A stretch of 6,888 nucleotides of DNA. Origin: JAJBWD01 sp041670885. Its GTDB lineage: Bacteria; Bacillota; Clostridia; Clostridiales; Clostridiaceae. Of this stretch, positions 1 through 5,790 are shown piece after piece. Location of the stretch: assembly GCA_041670885.1 (NCBI GenBank), contig JBAXYJ010000160.1, forward strand, positions 1 through 6,888, read 5' to 3'. The translations under genes and the position numbers were made by a program. Position 1 is the stretch's first letter; each line of letters begins with the position of its first letter. The notes under the pieces are model-generated. The model worked only from the letters and a program-made list of their open reading frames with translations. It had not been told where the DNA came from and did no database searches.

Positions 1-234
1 AATTGATTTACAAAATTCTTTATAATCTTCTCCGACAACCAGGTTCATTGATTTATTTTCAATTTGTGCCTGAAGCATCATATCCATTACCTGCTGAAGT
101 ATTTCTTCCTTTTCAATTGTCCTCAGGTAACTGTTTTGTATATATGAAGTTATACTTTTGTATAAATTTAAATTAGAATCATTTAACTTTTTCTGCTGTT
201 TAAATCTGATTTGTTTAAGCTGAAATTTTGCTGC
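1..234 (-). pseudogene. DUF1048/DUF1129-like protein, start missing, 3' end outside window
   Basis: An open frame of 78 codons on the minus strand runs off the left edge. Its residues (KKLNDSNLNLY, then a long helix with EEILQQVMDMMLQAQ, then VVGEDYKEFCKSI) resemble the small helical DUF1048/DUF1129 proteins of Firmicutes, which often sit beside PadR-type regulators; their function is not known. The frame opens just after a TAA at 235-237, and no ATG, GTG or TTG occurs in frame until an ATG deep inside the conserved helix, near 86. No Shine-Dalgarno sequence is seen in front. The similarity seems to begin within a few residues of the usual N-terminus, so only the start region looks lost, possibly by a deletion up to the stop of the permease at 240. 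A rare ATT/ATA start cannot be excluded. Family assignment is from recall of the motif, not from a search. Confidence 0.5.
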
Positions 235-239
235 TTATA

Positions 240-974
240 TTAATGATAAAAAAAACTCTTTAAGCATAAAACTGTTCCGGTTATCATTAGCAGCGCAGCT
301 GTAGATTTTTTTACTGCATCATCATTCATATTTGAATCAGCCTTCACTCCAATAATCATCCCTATGAAAACCCCTGGTGTCAGAAATAAAGTCATAATGA
401 ATATTTCCTTATTTAATATTCCGGTATATAAATATAAGAAAAACCTGAATATGTTATCTGCTAAAAAAACACAGCAGATATTTCCACGAAACTCACTTTT
501 ATTATTTGTAGTTCTGCTGATATATGCAACTAGTAGTGCCCCAATCCCGTAAAGTCCAGCCAAAACACCTGATAATATACCAATCAGTATAAGAAACAAA
601 GGATTCGTTTTCGCTGAAGAGCTTTTATCAGGTTTTCTTGTCATCATTTCTATTGCAAGTCCAACAATTATTACACCTAATACAGCTTTCAATATCCAGT
701 CGCTGCCTACCTTTAATAAAAATGTACCAGGTATAATACCTGTCAGCAGCATAAGTGATAAAGGAATGACAATTTTCATGGAGATATTTTTTCTTTCCCT
801 CCATACAATATAGATATTCGTTGGGATGCTTAAAATTAGGTCTATAGGTGTAGTCAGCCTATTTGATACCATAAAGGAAAATAAAGTACCCATCACCAGG
901 GTATTTCCAAATCCAGTTATACCTTTAACAAAATATGCAAATAAAGCTGAAATAAAAAGAAAAACATTTTGCAT
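240..974 (-). CDS. TauE/SafE (TSUP) family membrane permease
   Basis: A 244-residue polytopic membrane protein of the sulfite exporter TauE/SafE (TSUP, formerly DUF81) family. Family members move sulfite, sulfoacetate or other organic or sulfur anions across the cytoplasmic membrane; the substrate here is unknown. The two internal repeats typical of the family are visible: the glycine-rich GITGFGN motif in the first membrane helix (residues 18-24) and its counterpart GVLAGLYGIGALLV (136-149). About seven or eight hydrophobic segments are seen, with a charged, Ser/Lys-rich loop at 112-124 between the halves. The length is normal for the family. The start is supported by GGAGG at 980-984, five bases before the ATG. 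The 57-residue ORF upstream ends 85 bases away on the same strand with no obvious terminator between, so co-transcription is possible. A DUF1048-like remnant follows directly. Confidence 0.9.
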   Translation of the reverse strand: MQNVFLFISALFAYFVKGITGFGNTLVMGTLFSFMVSNRLTTPIDLILSIPTNIYIVWRERKNISMKIVIPLSLMLLTGIIPGTFLLKVGSDWILKAVLGVIIVGLAIEMMTRKPDKSSSAKTNPLFLILIGILSGVLAGLYGIGALLVAYISRTTNNKSEFRGNICCVFLADNIFRFFLYLYTGILNKEIFIMTLFLTPGVFIGMIIGVKADSNMNDDAVKKSTAALLMITGTVLCLKSFFYH

Positions 975-1059
975 CTTAACCTCCGCCAGTCCAATTACTA
1001 TTTCTCAAATACAAGTTTAATAATAAATTCAGCAATTAACAATAGACTTATAAGAATTG

Positions 1060-1233
1060 CTATTTATTCTTTTGTTTATATTTTTTAAATGAGTAATAAA
1101 ATATATCACATAATGTTATACCAACTGCTATTCCTATACCTTGTCCTACCCTAATTATTTTAAAATAACCTGCTATTAGAGATAAGATTACCAGAAATAA
1201 AAATTTAAAACTTATTTCATTAATACTGTTCAT
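1060..1233 (-). CDS. Small 57-residue predicted membrane protein
   Basis: A short ORF of 57 codons, not assigned to any family I recognise. Residues 9-24 and about 29-45 are hydrophobic (LFLVILSLIAGY; GIGIAVGITLC), followed by a Lys/Tyr-rich tail (KKYKQKNK), which suggests one or two membrane passes with a positively charged cytoplasmic end. The ATG is preceded by AAAGGA, about ten bases upstream, a credible ribosome binding site. It lies upstream of the TSUP permease on the same strand with an 85-base gap. Its first 14 bases overlap the end of a start-less open frame (1220-1375) in another reading frame. The composition (many Ile, Lys, Gly) fits a real small membrane protein, but nothing independent proves that it is expressed. 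Confidence 0.55.
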   Translation of the reverse strand: MNSINEISFKFLFLVILSLIAGYFKIIRVGQGIGIAVGITLCDIFYYSFKKYKQKNK

Positions 1234-1375
1234 TTATAACAAATCCTTTCATATACAAAATTAACTGCACTAATGGTATTCCCCTAACATCTTTACTTAA
1301 TAAATCTATAATTACTTTTTTAGTAATAGCCTGTATAACTTTGTAAACACTGATGTAATACTTATTTTTAAATGC
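1220..1375 (-). pseudogene. Start-less 51-codon open frame, possible decayed small gene
   Basis: This minus-strand frame is open for 51 codons and reads as plausible protein (ITKKVIIDLLSKDV, then GIPLVQLILYMKGFVINEQY), but it begins directly after a TAG at 1376-1378 and has no ATG, GTG or TTG near its beginning. A good Shine-Dalgarno sequence AAGGAG (1386-1391) lies seven bases before that TAG, just where a start codon would be expected. Its 3' end overlaps the start of the 57-residue ORF by 14 bases, an operon-like overlap. It may be a small gene whose start was lost by mutation, or chance. No family is recognised. Confidence 0.25.
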
Positions 1376-1418
1376 CTATTACTCTCTCCTTGCTTTTAAT
1401 TTTCTATATGCTGATAAT

Positions 1419-2117
1419 CTACTTTATTACTTCATACTTTAATCTTATATATGAGTCTTCTAATTTTTCACATTCCAGCAGCCTCATTGCCTTCAGCTTA
1501 TTTAATTCTTCCACTTTCATTATAGCCCTACCATCAATCAATGTATTAGTTTCTTTTCCTCCTACCAAAATTGGAGCAATAACTATGTTAACGAAATCAA
1601 TCAGATTTTCTCTTAAAAATTCTCCATTAAGGGTTCCTCCTGACTGAATGGTTACTTTTTCAGCACCATATTTTTCTTTCATATCAGTAAGCATTCTTTC
1701 AAGGTCAATGCCATCTTCATAATATAAAATTTCCAGGTTTTCATACTTTTCTTTGACTTTAAAGGCGGGATGATCTTTATTGTCAGTAACTAAAAATAAT
1801 CTGTCTACCCATTTACACAGATATTCAACTCCGCTTTCTGTTAAATTTGGTCTTCTGTCTACTATTATAAATCTTACAGGGATCTTTTCTTTTGGCTCCT
1901 TTTTATCATTAACTCCTATTTTAGCCATTACTCTTCCTGTATTTAAAGAATAAAAATCTGTAGTTTGTTCTATTTCATAATATTGATGTAATCCTTCTTT
2001 TACACCTTCAATTTTTTGCCAATCCTTGTCCACATCTAATTCATCGCTTGCTCCGCTGTTAATTTTCCCATCTAATGACATAAGCAAAAATAATGTTGTA
2101 ACTGGTCTGCTGTTCAT
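1419..2117 (-). CDS. RibD C-terminal domain (dihydrofolate reductase-like) protein
   Basis: A 232-residue stand-alone protein with the RibD C-terminal fold, the NADPH-dependent reductase domain related to dihydrofolate reductase. In the riboflavin pathway this domain reduces the ribosylamino-pyrimidine intermediate; many stand-alone homologues, probably including this one, have unknown substrates. Visible features in order: strand plus SLDGKI (residues 14-19, substrate/NADPH site), GRVM (61-64), the nucleotide-binding QSGGTLNGEFLRENLID (158-174) and APILVGGKET (181-190). The N-terminal deaminase domain of bifunctional RibD is absent, and no riboflavin genes or FMN riboswitch lie nearby, so a role in riboflavin synthesis is not supported by context. 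The ATG at 2117 has an AAAGGAAGAG ribosome binding site five bases upstream and a clear promoter about 50 bases upstream. It is likely transcribed on its own or with the small genes that follow. Confidence 0.85.
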   Translation of the reverse strand: MNSRPVTTLFLLMSLDGKINSGASDELDVDKDWQKIEGVKEGLHQYYEIEQTTDFYSLNTGRVMAKIGVNDKKEPKEKIPVRFIIVDRRPNLTESGVEYLCKWVDRLFLVTDNKDHPAFKVKEKYENLEILYYEDGIDLERMLTDMKEKYGAEKVTIQSGGTLNGEFLRENLIDFVNIVIAPILVGGKETNTLIDGRAIMKVEELNKLKAMRLLECEKLEDSYIRLKYEVIK

Positions 2118-2166
2118 AATATCTCTTCCTTTACCATCAAAAATTATCTTTTAATATTTTAACAAT

Positions 2167-2195
2167 AGTATATATTACCAAACACTGTCTGTGAA
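2167..2195 (-). promoter_or_regulatory. Sigma-A-type promoter of the RibD-like reductase gene
   Basis: On the minus strand TTCACA (2190-2195, five of six matches to TTGACA) is followed by exactly 17 bases and TATACT (2167-2172, five of six matches to TATAAT). The predicted start near 2160 leaves a leader of about 43 bases with the ribosome binding site of the reductase gene. Confidence 0.65.
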
Positions 2196-2226
2196 ATTTC
2201 CGGTAGAATTATTTATAGAGGGAATT

Positions 2227-2254
2227 TATAGCAGCTATACCGTCTTCGCATGCG
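2227..2254. repeat. Pair of short perfect palindromes
   Basis: TATAGCAGCTATA (2227-2239; six-base arms around a central A) is followed eight bases later by the perfect palindrome CGCATGCG (2247-2254). They sit directly before the intergenic repeat copy at 2257-2302, between the M3 peptidase and the reductase promoter. They could be part of the same element, an operator, or 3' structure of the peptidase transcript. There is no U-tract, so neither is a convincing intrinsic terminator. Confidence 0.4.
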
Positions 2255-2256
2255 TT

Positions 2257-2302
2257 TTAATAGCAGCTCCAGTGGAGCCCGCACTCTCCCCGGACTATAC
2301 CC
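2257..2302 (+). repeat. GC-rich intergenic repeat, copy A (downstream of M3 peptidase gene)
   Basis: This stretch shares CTCTCCCCGGACTATACCC (2284-2302) with copy B at 3914-3952, where the same string lacks one C. The similarity extends leftwards through GGAGCCCGCA versus AGAGCTGCG and a preceding TTTT. Copy A carries a hairpin GCTCC-AGT-GGAGC (2266-2278). It is clearly richer in G+C than the surrounding intergenic DNA. Both copies have the same orientation and bracket the M3 peptidase gene. I do not recognise the element; a small interspersed repeat or a remnant of a palindrome-ended mobile element is possible. Confidence 0.55.
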
Positions 2303-2367
2303 ACTGAAACATACTGAAGTACCATGGAAGTTAAATTTGTCACTATCACTTCAAAGACATGAGCCTT

Positions 2368-3882
2368 TTACAATATATATTTTAGTGAAAAATCTTCACC
2401 GCTTATCTTTTTAAATAACTCCGGATACTTGTATAAACCTGAAGAGTTGATTACATTATCCATTAAGAATTTGCTAAATTCAATAGGCTTATCCATTATA
2501 GTAATACAGCTGTTACTGTGGCAGAATACTTTTTTAAGCATCTCACAGGTCACATCCCCCATGAAATAATTGTGGAGGTATATTGGGCACTCTGTATGGT
2601 GAATTCTATATCCCCATGGATATTCATCGCCAAAAGGCTCCTCATTAAGCACCTCCTTCTGATTCTTAAATGCAAGCTCGTTTATATCTTGAAGCGAGTT
2701 TATTTCGTTTCTATAAAGCTCCTGGTCGAATAAGATAGTGTCAATTGCCCGCAGTGCATTAATTTTAGAATACTTTTTAATTTCAGCGAACTCATTTTTT
2801 ACACAATCTTTTTGACCAAAGAAATCCTTATAGAATATTTCTTCATATATCAAACCACCGAAAAGGTTCGCAATGCCTTCGGATATTATGCCGCTTACAC
2901 CGTAATTTAAAATTATTTCTTTTGGATCAAGAAGATAAGAATGAACAGCATGTCCTGTTTCATGCATCAACACATTATATTCTTTGTAGAGGTTCTTTAC
3001 ATTTGCTAATATCCTTGTATCTTTTCCTGTTGAAATTTGAAAATTGTACCCCCACTCAGACTTATTTGCTCTTGAGAAAACATCATAAGTAATATTGAAT
3101 TTGCTGATATCTATTCCAAATTTCATAAAAATATTTTTGATTATGGAATAATAGGATAACATATCAACCTTTGTATTTAATGATGGTGCTATCTTTGATG
3201 ATATGTATGATTCATCCCATGGCATTATCCTAGAATCGTTTATATACTTTTCAGCTGCCTTCTGCCTTGCGTCCTTCATTGCAGGAAGTGCCTTATGTAC
3301 CTGCTTTTTCCAGCCATTAAAAATATCAGGGCTTAAGCCATCATCTTTGAGTCTCATTTCCACAAAATCATGGAAGCCTCTTTTATCAGCATACTCTTTC
3401 CTTAGTTTTACAAGTTCACAAAACCCTCCATCAACCAATGGCTTATTTACCTGAGCTCTTGCAAAATATGCTTTCTTTCTCTTTTCCCTGTCGTCATCCG
3501 CACTAAGTATTTGTCCGATATCAACAGAAGATATTTCCACCCCGTCTATTTTGCTTCTGTGTGTATTCAGAATTTGGGAAAGCTGTGTCGTAAGCTTTTG
3601 AATCTGGATAGAAAGCTCATTAGCCTCCTTTGAAAGATGATATGGCTGAAACCAGTTATACATGATTTCAGCTTTCCTTTTTTCAGCCAGGTCTGTTGAT
3701 GATTCATTATATTCTTTCTCTACAATTTCAAAATTCTCTTTTGATGAAAGCTCACCAAGTATTTTGTTATATGCTTCACTTGTACCAAAGTCATATCCCG
3801 TAGTGTATTGGGACCAGGATAACCGATTATACTGCTGATCAAGTTCATACAGTTTCTCTGCTATTTCATAAATGTTTTTCAT
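2368..3882 (-). CDS. M3-type zinc metallopeptidase (oligoendopeptidase-like)
   Basis: A 504-residue cytoplasmic zinc peptidase of the M3 (thimet oligopeptidase/PepF) type. Such enzymes cut short peptides in the cytosol. The zinc site is intact: HETGH at residues 307-311 gives the two histidine ligands and catalytic Glu308, and SEG at 334-336 gives the third ligand, probably Glu335, about 24 residues on. The C-terminal stretch with HHTECPIYLHNYFMGD (428-443) corresponds to the conserved His/Tyr region that stabilises the transition state in the family. The N-terminal 300 residues are helical and no signal peptide is seen. At 504 residues it is shorter than typical PepF (about 600), so it belongs to a smaller subgroup; an M2/M32-like relative is the main alternative. 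The ATG is supported by AAAGGAG about 11 bases upstream. It is monocistronic by context and has a long leader containing repeat copy B. Confidence 0.87.
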   Translation of the reverse strand: MKNIYEIAEKLYELDQQYNRLSWSQYTTGYDFGTSEAYNKILGELSSKENFEIVEKEYNESSTDLAEKRKAEIMYNWFQPYHLSKEANELSIQIQKLTTQLSQILNTHRSKIDGVEISSVDIGQILSADDDREKRKKAYFARAQVNKPLVDGGFCELVKLRKEYADKRGFHDFVEMRLKDDGLSPDIFNGWKKQVHKALPAMKDARQKAAEKYINDSRIMPWDESYISSKIAPSLNTKVDMLSYYSIIKNIFMKFGIDISKFNITYDVFSRANKSEWGYNFQISTGKDTRILANVKNLYKEYNVLMHETGHAVHSYLLDPKEIILNYGVSGIISEGIANLFGGLIYEEIFYKDFFGQKDCVKNEFAEIKKYSKINALRAIDTILFDQELYRNEINSLQDINELAFKNQKEVLNEEPFGDEYPWGYRIHHTECPIYLHNYFMGDVTCEMLKKVFCHSNSCITIMDKPIEFSKFLMDNVINSSGLYKYPELFKKISGEDFSLKYIL

Positions 3883-3913
3883 ATCTTAAATATCTCCTTT
3901 TGATATAGAATAA

Positions 3914-3967
3914 TTTTAGTCCAGCAGAGCTGCGCTCTCCCGGACTATACCCCCATGTACTTAGTCC
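3914..3967 (+). repeat. GC-rich intergenic repeat, copy B, in leader of the M3 peptidase mRNA
   Basis: Read on the plus strand it holds TAGTCC (3917-3922), AGAGC (3926-3930), GCTCT (3934-3938), GGACTA (3942-3947) and a second TAGTCC (3962-3967). The first and third blocks form an outer six-base stem and AGAGC/GCTCT an inner five-base stem. The second TAGTCC can pair with the same GGACTA, so two folds exclude each other. CTCTCCCGGACTATACCC (3935-3952) is shared with copy A. As transcribed with the peptidase, on the minus strand, the element lies about 35-85 bases before the start codon. It is not followed by a U-tract on either strand, so it is not a simple terminator. Confidence 0.6.
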
Positions 3968-4039
3968 AAAATGGCATCCACCAGACTGGAATTGCAATAG
4001 ACATTAGCTTAATTAGCTCTAACCAAATCTATACTAACA

Positions 4040-4068
4040 AATATACCATTCAACAATAACAGTGTGAA
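4040..4068 (-). promoter_or_regulatory. Candidate promoter of the M3 peptidase gene
   Basis: On the minus strand TTCACA (4063-4068) is followed by 17 bases and TATATT (4040-4045). Each box matches the sigma-A consensus at five of six positions. A start near 4033 would give a leader of about 150 bases that contains repeat copy B. Weaker alternatives (for example TTGTTG-N17-TATAGA a few bases downstream) exist in this AT-rich DNA. Confidence 0.45.
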
Positions 4069-4160
4069 TTCCTGCATAGTTTTCCAAAATTATTTTTATT
4101 ATCAATATACAAATGACCTTTAGTTCTAATGAAAAATTCCCTCAAAATACCTGTTAAGAT

Positions 4161-4189
4161 TTGAAATCGCCAATTTGTTATGATAGAAT
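4161..4189 (+). promoter_or_regulatory. Extended -10 promoter of the lipoprotein gene
   Basis: TTGAAA (4161-4166) and TAGAAT (4184-4189) are separated by 17 bases, and TG one base before the -10 box (4181-4182) makes it an extended -10 promoter. The start would fall near 4196, about 75 bases before the GTG start. A second TATAAT at 4217-4222 has no good -35 partner. The 3883-4271 intergenic region contains otherwise only repeat copy B and the divergent peptidase promoter. Confidence 0.6.
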
Positions 4190-4271
4190 ATAATTCTAAT
4201 GGTTATTTATTACATATATAATAGTTTTAGTTAATTTATTTCTATAAATATAAAAGAAAGGAAGTTATATT

Positions 4272-5231
4272 GTGAAAGTCAAAGGCATAAAGAGAGGACT
4301 TAGTTTCTTATGCACCGTTGTATTAACAATAAGTATTTTATCAGGATGCCAAAACACACTAGACATAAAGTTCAATGTGAAAAAGGGCGACAAATACAAA
4401 GTAGTCGTTACCAGTGTTCAAAAGATATCTGAGGAAATAAGTGGTCAAAAGATGAACATAGATCAAACCTTGAAAACCAGTTATTTATATAATGTAACAG
4501 ACGTAGACAGTAATGGCACTGCCACAGTCAGTATTAAATATGATGCAGTTTCTGTTAAAATGGCAACCGGAAACCAAACCTACGAATTTGATTCATCTAA
4601 ACCAAATGATAAAACAGATGTCCAGGGATCAGCTTATAAAGCTTTAGTAGGGCAATCTTTCACAGTAAAAATTTCTCAAGATGGCAGCATTCAGGAAATA
4701 AAAGGTATTGATAAACTATTTACAAACATAATAGATAAACTTGAGATTTCAGATCAAAATATAAAAGATACATTAATAGATACACTAAAACAAAGTTTCG
4801 GAGACGATGCCATGAAACAAAGCCTTGGATCAATGACAGAAATGTACCCGAAAAATAAGAAAATTAAGGTAGGAGACTCATGGGAAGATAAACAAACTAT
4901 ATCTGTGGGATATCCCATGACCATAAACAATAAATGGACTTTGAAAGCAGATGAAGGGGATATACTAACATTGGACGCAGACTCCAGTATTGATGCAAAT
5001 AACTCATCAGAGCCAATGGATTTAATGGGTGTAAAAGTTAAATATGCTCTAAAAGGAACTCAAACGGGAACTATGAAATTGACTAAATCAAACGGATTTA
5101 TTCAAAGCGGTGAAGTAAATCAGAACATTACCGGAACAATGACTATGGAGGCAAATGATATATTACCAAATGGAATGTCTGTACCTATGACTATGGAAGG
5201 CAAGACAACCTATGAAGTAACAAAGCAATAG
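4272..5231 (+). CDS. Secreted lipoprotein, DUF6263-like
   Basis: A 319-residue predicted lipoprotein. The N-terminus has Lys/Arg (residues 2-8), a hydrophobic stretch (10-22) and the lipobox LSGC with Cys26, so the mature protein should be lipid-anchored on the outer face of the cytoplasmic membrane. The mature part is rich in beta-strand-like Thr/Lys/Asp segments: KKGDKYKVVVTSVQ (37-50), ISGQKMNIDQTLKTSYLYNVTDVDSNG (56-82, shown here in name only as the family's opening repeat) and later KVGDSWEDKQ. This pattern fits the DUF6263 family, whose function is unknown. The start is GTG with GAAAGGAAG (4255-4263) eight bases upstream; no in-frame ATG lies nearby. The gene has its own promoter and a terminator just after its stop, so it appears monocistronic. 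The family call is from recalled motif similarity; lipoprotein status is well supported. Confidence 0.82.
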   Translation: MKVKGIKRGLSFLCTVVLTISILSGCQNTLDIKFNVKKGDKYKVVVTSVQKISEEISGQKMNIDQTLKTSYLYNVTDVDSNGTATVSIKYDAVSVKMATGNQTYEFDSSKPNDKTDVQGSAYKALVGQSFTVKISQDGSIQEIKGIDKLFTNIIDKLEISDQNIKDTLIDTLKQSFGDDAMKQSLGSMTEMYPKNKKIKVGDSWEDKQTISVGYPMTINNKWTLKADEGDILTLDADSSIDANNSSEPMDLMGVKVKYALKGTQTGTMKLTKSNGFIQSGEVNQNITGTMTMEANDILPNGMSVPMTMEGKTTYEVTKQ

Positions 5232-5240
5232 AATAAATTA

Positions 5241-5289
5241 AGACTTGCGGCGGATCTGGTTTAAATCAGAACCCAACAAGTCTTTTTTT
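5241..5289 (+). terminator. Intrinsic terminator of the lipoprotein gene
   Basis: AGACTTG (5241-5247) pairs perfectly with CAAGTCT (5277-5283), and an inner GGTT/AACC can extend the fold. Six further T bases follow (5284-5289). It begins about ten bases after the lipoprotein stop codon and isolates that gene from the ABC-F leader. Confidence 0.85.
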
Positions 5290-5419
5290 CAGCAGCGGAC
5301 TAATTAGCTTTTTATACTTTCCCTGGATTTTTTCTATTGGCCTCAGCTTTTTCAGTAATACCACTTCATAATCTAAGATTGTAAATGTACATATTTGTAA
5401 TTTTCTTAACTAAAAACTA

Positions 5420-5448
5420 TTTACATTTATTTAAGTTTATTGTAAAAT
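5420..5448 (+). promoter_or_regulatory. Promoter of the ABC-F leader transcript
   Basis: TTTACA (5420-5425) and TAAAAT (5443-5448) each match the sigma-A consensus at five of six positions and are separated by 17 bases. The start would fall near 5455, about 28 bases before the leader ORF and about 450 bases before the ABC-F start, leaving room for a long regulatory leader. Confidence 0.65.
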
Positions 5449-5482
5449 ACAGTTAAAGTTTAACAAATGGAGGAAGTAAGTT

Positions 5483-5503
5483 ATGACACCATCAAATTGC
5501 TAA
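5483..5503 (+). CDS. Leader peptide MTPSNC of the ABC-F attenuator
   Basis: A six-codon ORF (ATG to TAA) encoding MTPSNC. Its ribosome binding site GGAGG (5469-5473) lies nine bases before the ATG and is stronger than that of the ABC-F gene itself. It sits about 28 bases after a predicted promoter and 400 bases before the ABC-F gene, with an intrinsic terminator in between. Bases 5474-5483 (up to the A of ATG) and 5495-5503 (last three codons with stop) are perfectly complementary to downstream leader segments. The inferred role is a sensor: ribosomes stalled here by a peptidyl-transferase-binding drug would open this pairing. The peptide itself is too short for homology. Confidence 0.6.
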   Translation: MTPSNC

Positions 5504-5753
5504 CATCACTATTAATTTTATTTTAAATTAATATTTTAAAGGGTATTGCTCTAACCTATTTTAGATAGGTTTGTTTATTGTACTCTTTAATGAATTTAGC
5601 AATTAGAAAGTAACTTACTTTACTAAAATACATTTATTTAGTTAACCAAAATTTTTATATAAATTTTCTGCTTGGTCTAGGGTATTATTAAAGTACCTGT
5701 TTAGTGCTGATTGTATTTATATATTTGGGATTTTGTTAATTATAAATATTTTT

Positions 5754-5790
5754 ATACCGTAAGAAGATACTTCTTACGGTATTTTTGTTT
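5754..5790 (+). terminator. Attenuator terminator upstream of the ABC-F gene
   Basis: ATACCGTAAGAAG (5754-5766) and its exact complement CTTCTTACGGTAT (5770-5782) form a 13-base-pair stem with a three-base ATA loop, followed by TTTTGTTT. It is the best hairpin in the window. It lies between the leader promoter and the ABC-F start with no ORF ending in front of it except the six-codon leader peptide, so it most likely acts as a regulated terminator rather than as the end of a gene. Confidence 0.88.

Larger units (their letters stand above)
5455..5790 (+). promoter_or_regulatory. Structured attenuator leader of the ABC-F gene
   Basis: A leader of some 340 bases without a long ORF. From 5' to 3' it contains the six-codon leader ORF (5483-5503), an AT hairpin (arms 5510-5518 and 5525-5533, nine base pairs), a hairpin AACCTAT/ATAGGTT (5553-5559 and 5565-5571), the complements of the leader ORF (TTAGCAATT 5596-5604 and TAACTTACTT 5611-5620), a small stem ACTAAA/TTTAGT (5622-5627 and 5637-5642), and the terminator hairpin at 5754-5782. 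Pairing 5474-5483 with 5611-5620 and 5495-5503 with 5596-5604 would enclose the first two hairpins in one long arm. This is what is known for leaders of ribosome-protection ABC-F and Erm genes, where a drug-stalled ribosome on a leader peptide changes folding and allows read-through. The antiterminator partner of the terminator arm is not obvious by eye. Confidence 0.65.

Noticed and set aside
364..552. Plus-strand open frame opposite the TSUP permease
   Set aside because: It lies wholly inside the permease gene on the other strand, has no ribosome binding site and no recognisable protein features.
826..1020. Plus-strand 64-codon frame across the permease start
   Set aside because: It overlaps the permease coding strand and its ribosome binding site and shows no independent evidence.
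1311..1327. ATTACT/AGTAAT hairpin after the RibD-like gene as a terminator
   Set aside because: The stem is only six mostly A/T pairs with no downstream U-tract on the minus strand.
1372..1647. Plus-strand 91-codon open frame opposite the RibD-like gene
   Set aside because: The Ser/Phe/Leu-rich sequence is typical of the antisense of an AT-rich gene; the minus strand carries a clear enzyme with family motifs.
2284..2302. Resemblance of GTATAGTCCGG on the minus strand to the end of an FMN riboswitch
   Set aside because: The other conserved FMN riboswitch segments are missing and the match is within a repeat that also precedes a peptidase gene, so it is taken as chance.
2518..3454. Plus-strand open frames (2518-2733, 3203-3454) within the M3 peptidase
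   Set aside because: They are antisense to intact catalytic and helical parts of the peptidase and lack start signals.
4217..4222. TATAAT as an alternative -10 box for the lipoprotein gene
   Set aside because: No acceptable -35 hexamer lies 16-18 bases upstream; the TTGAAA/TAGAAT pair with a TG extension fits better.
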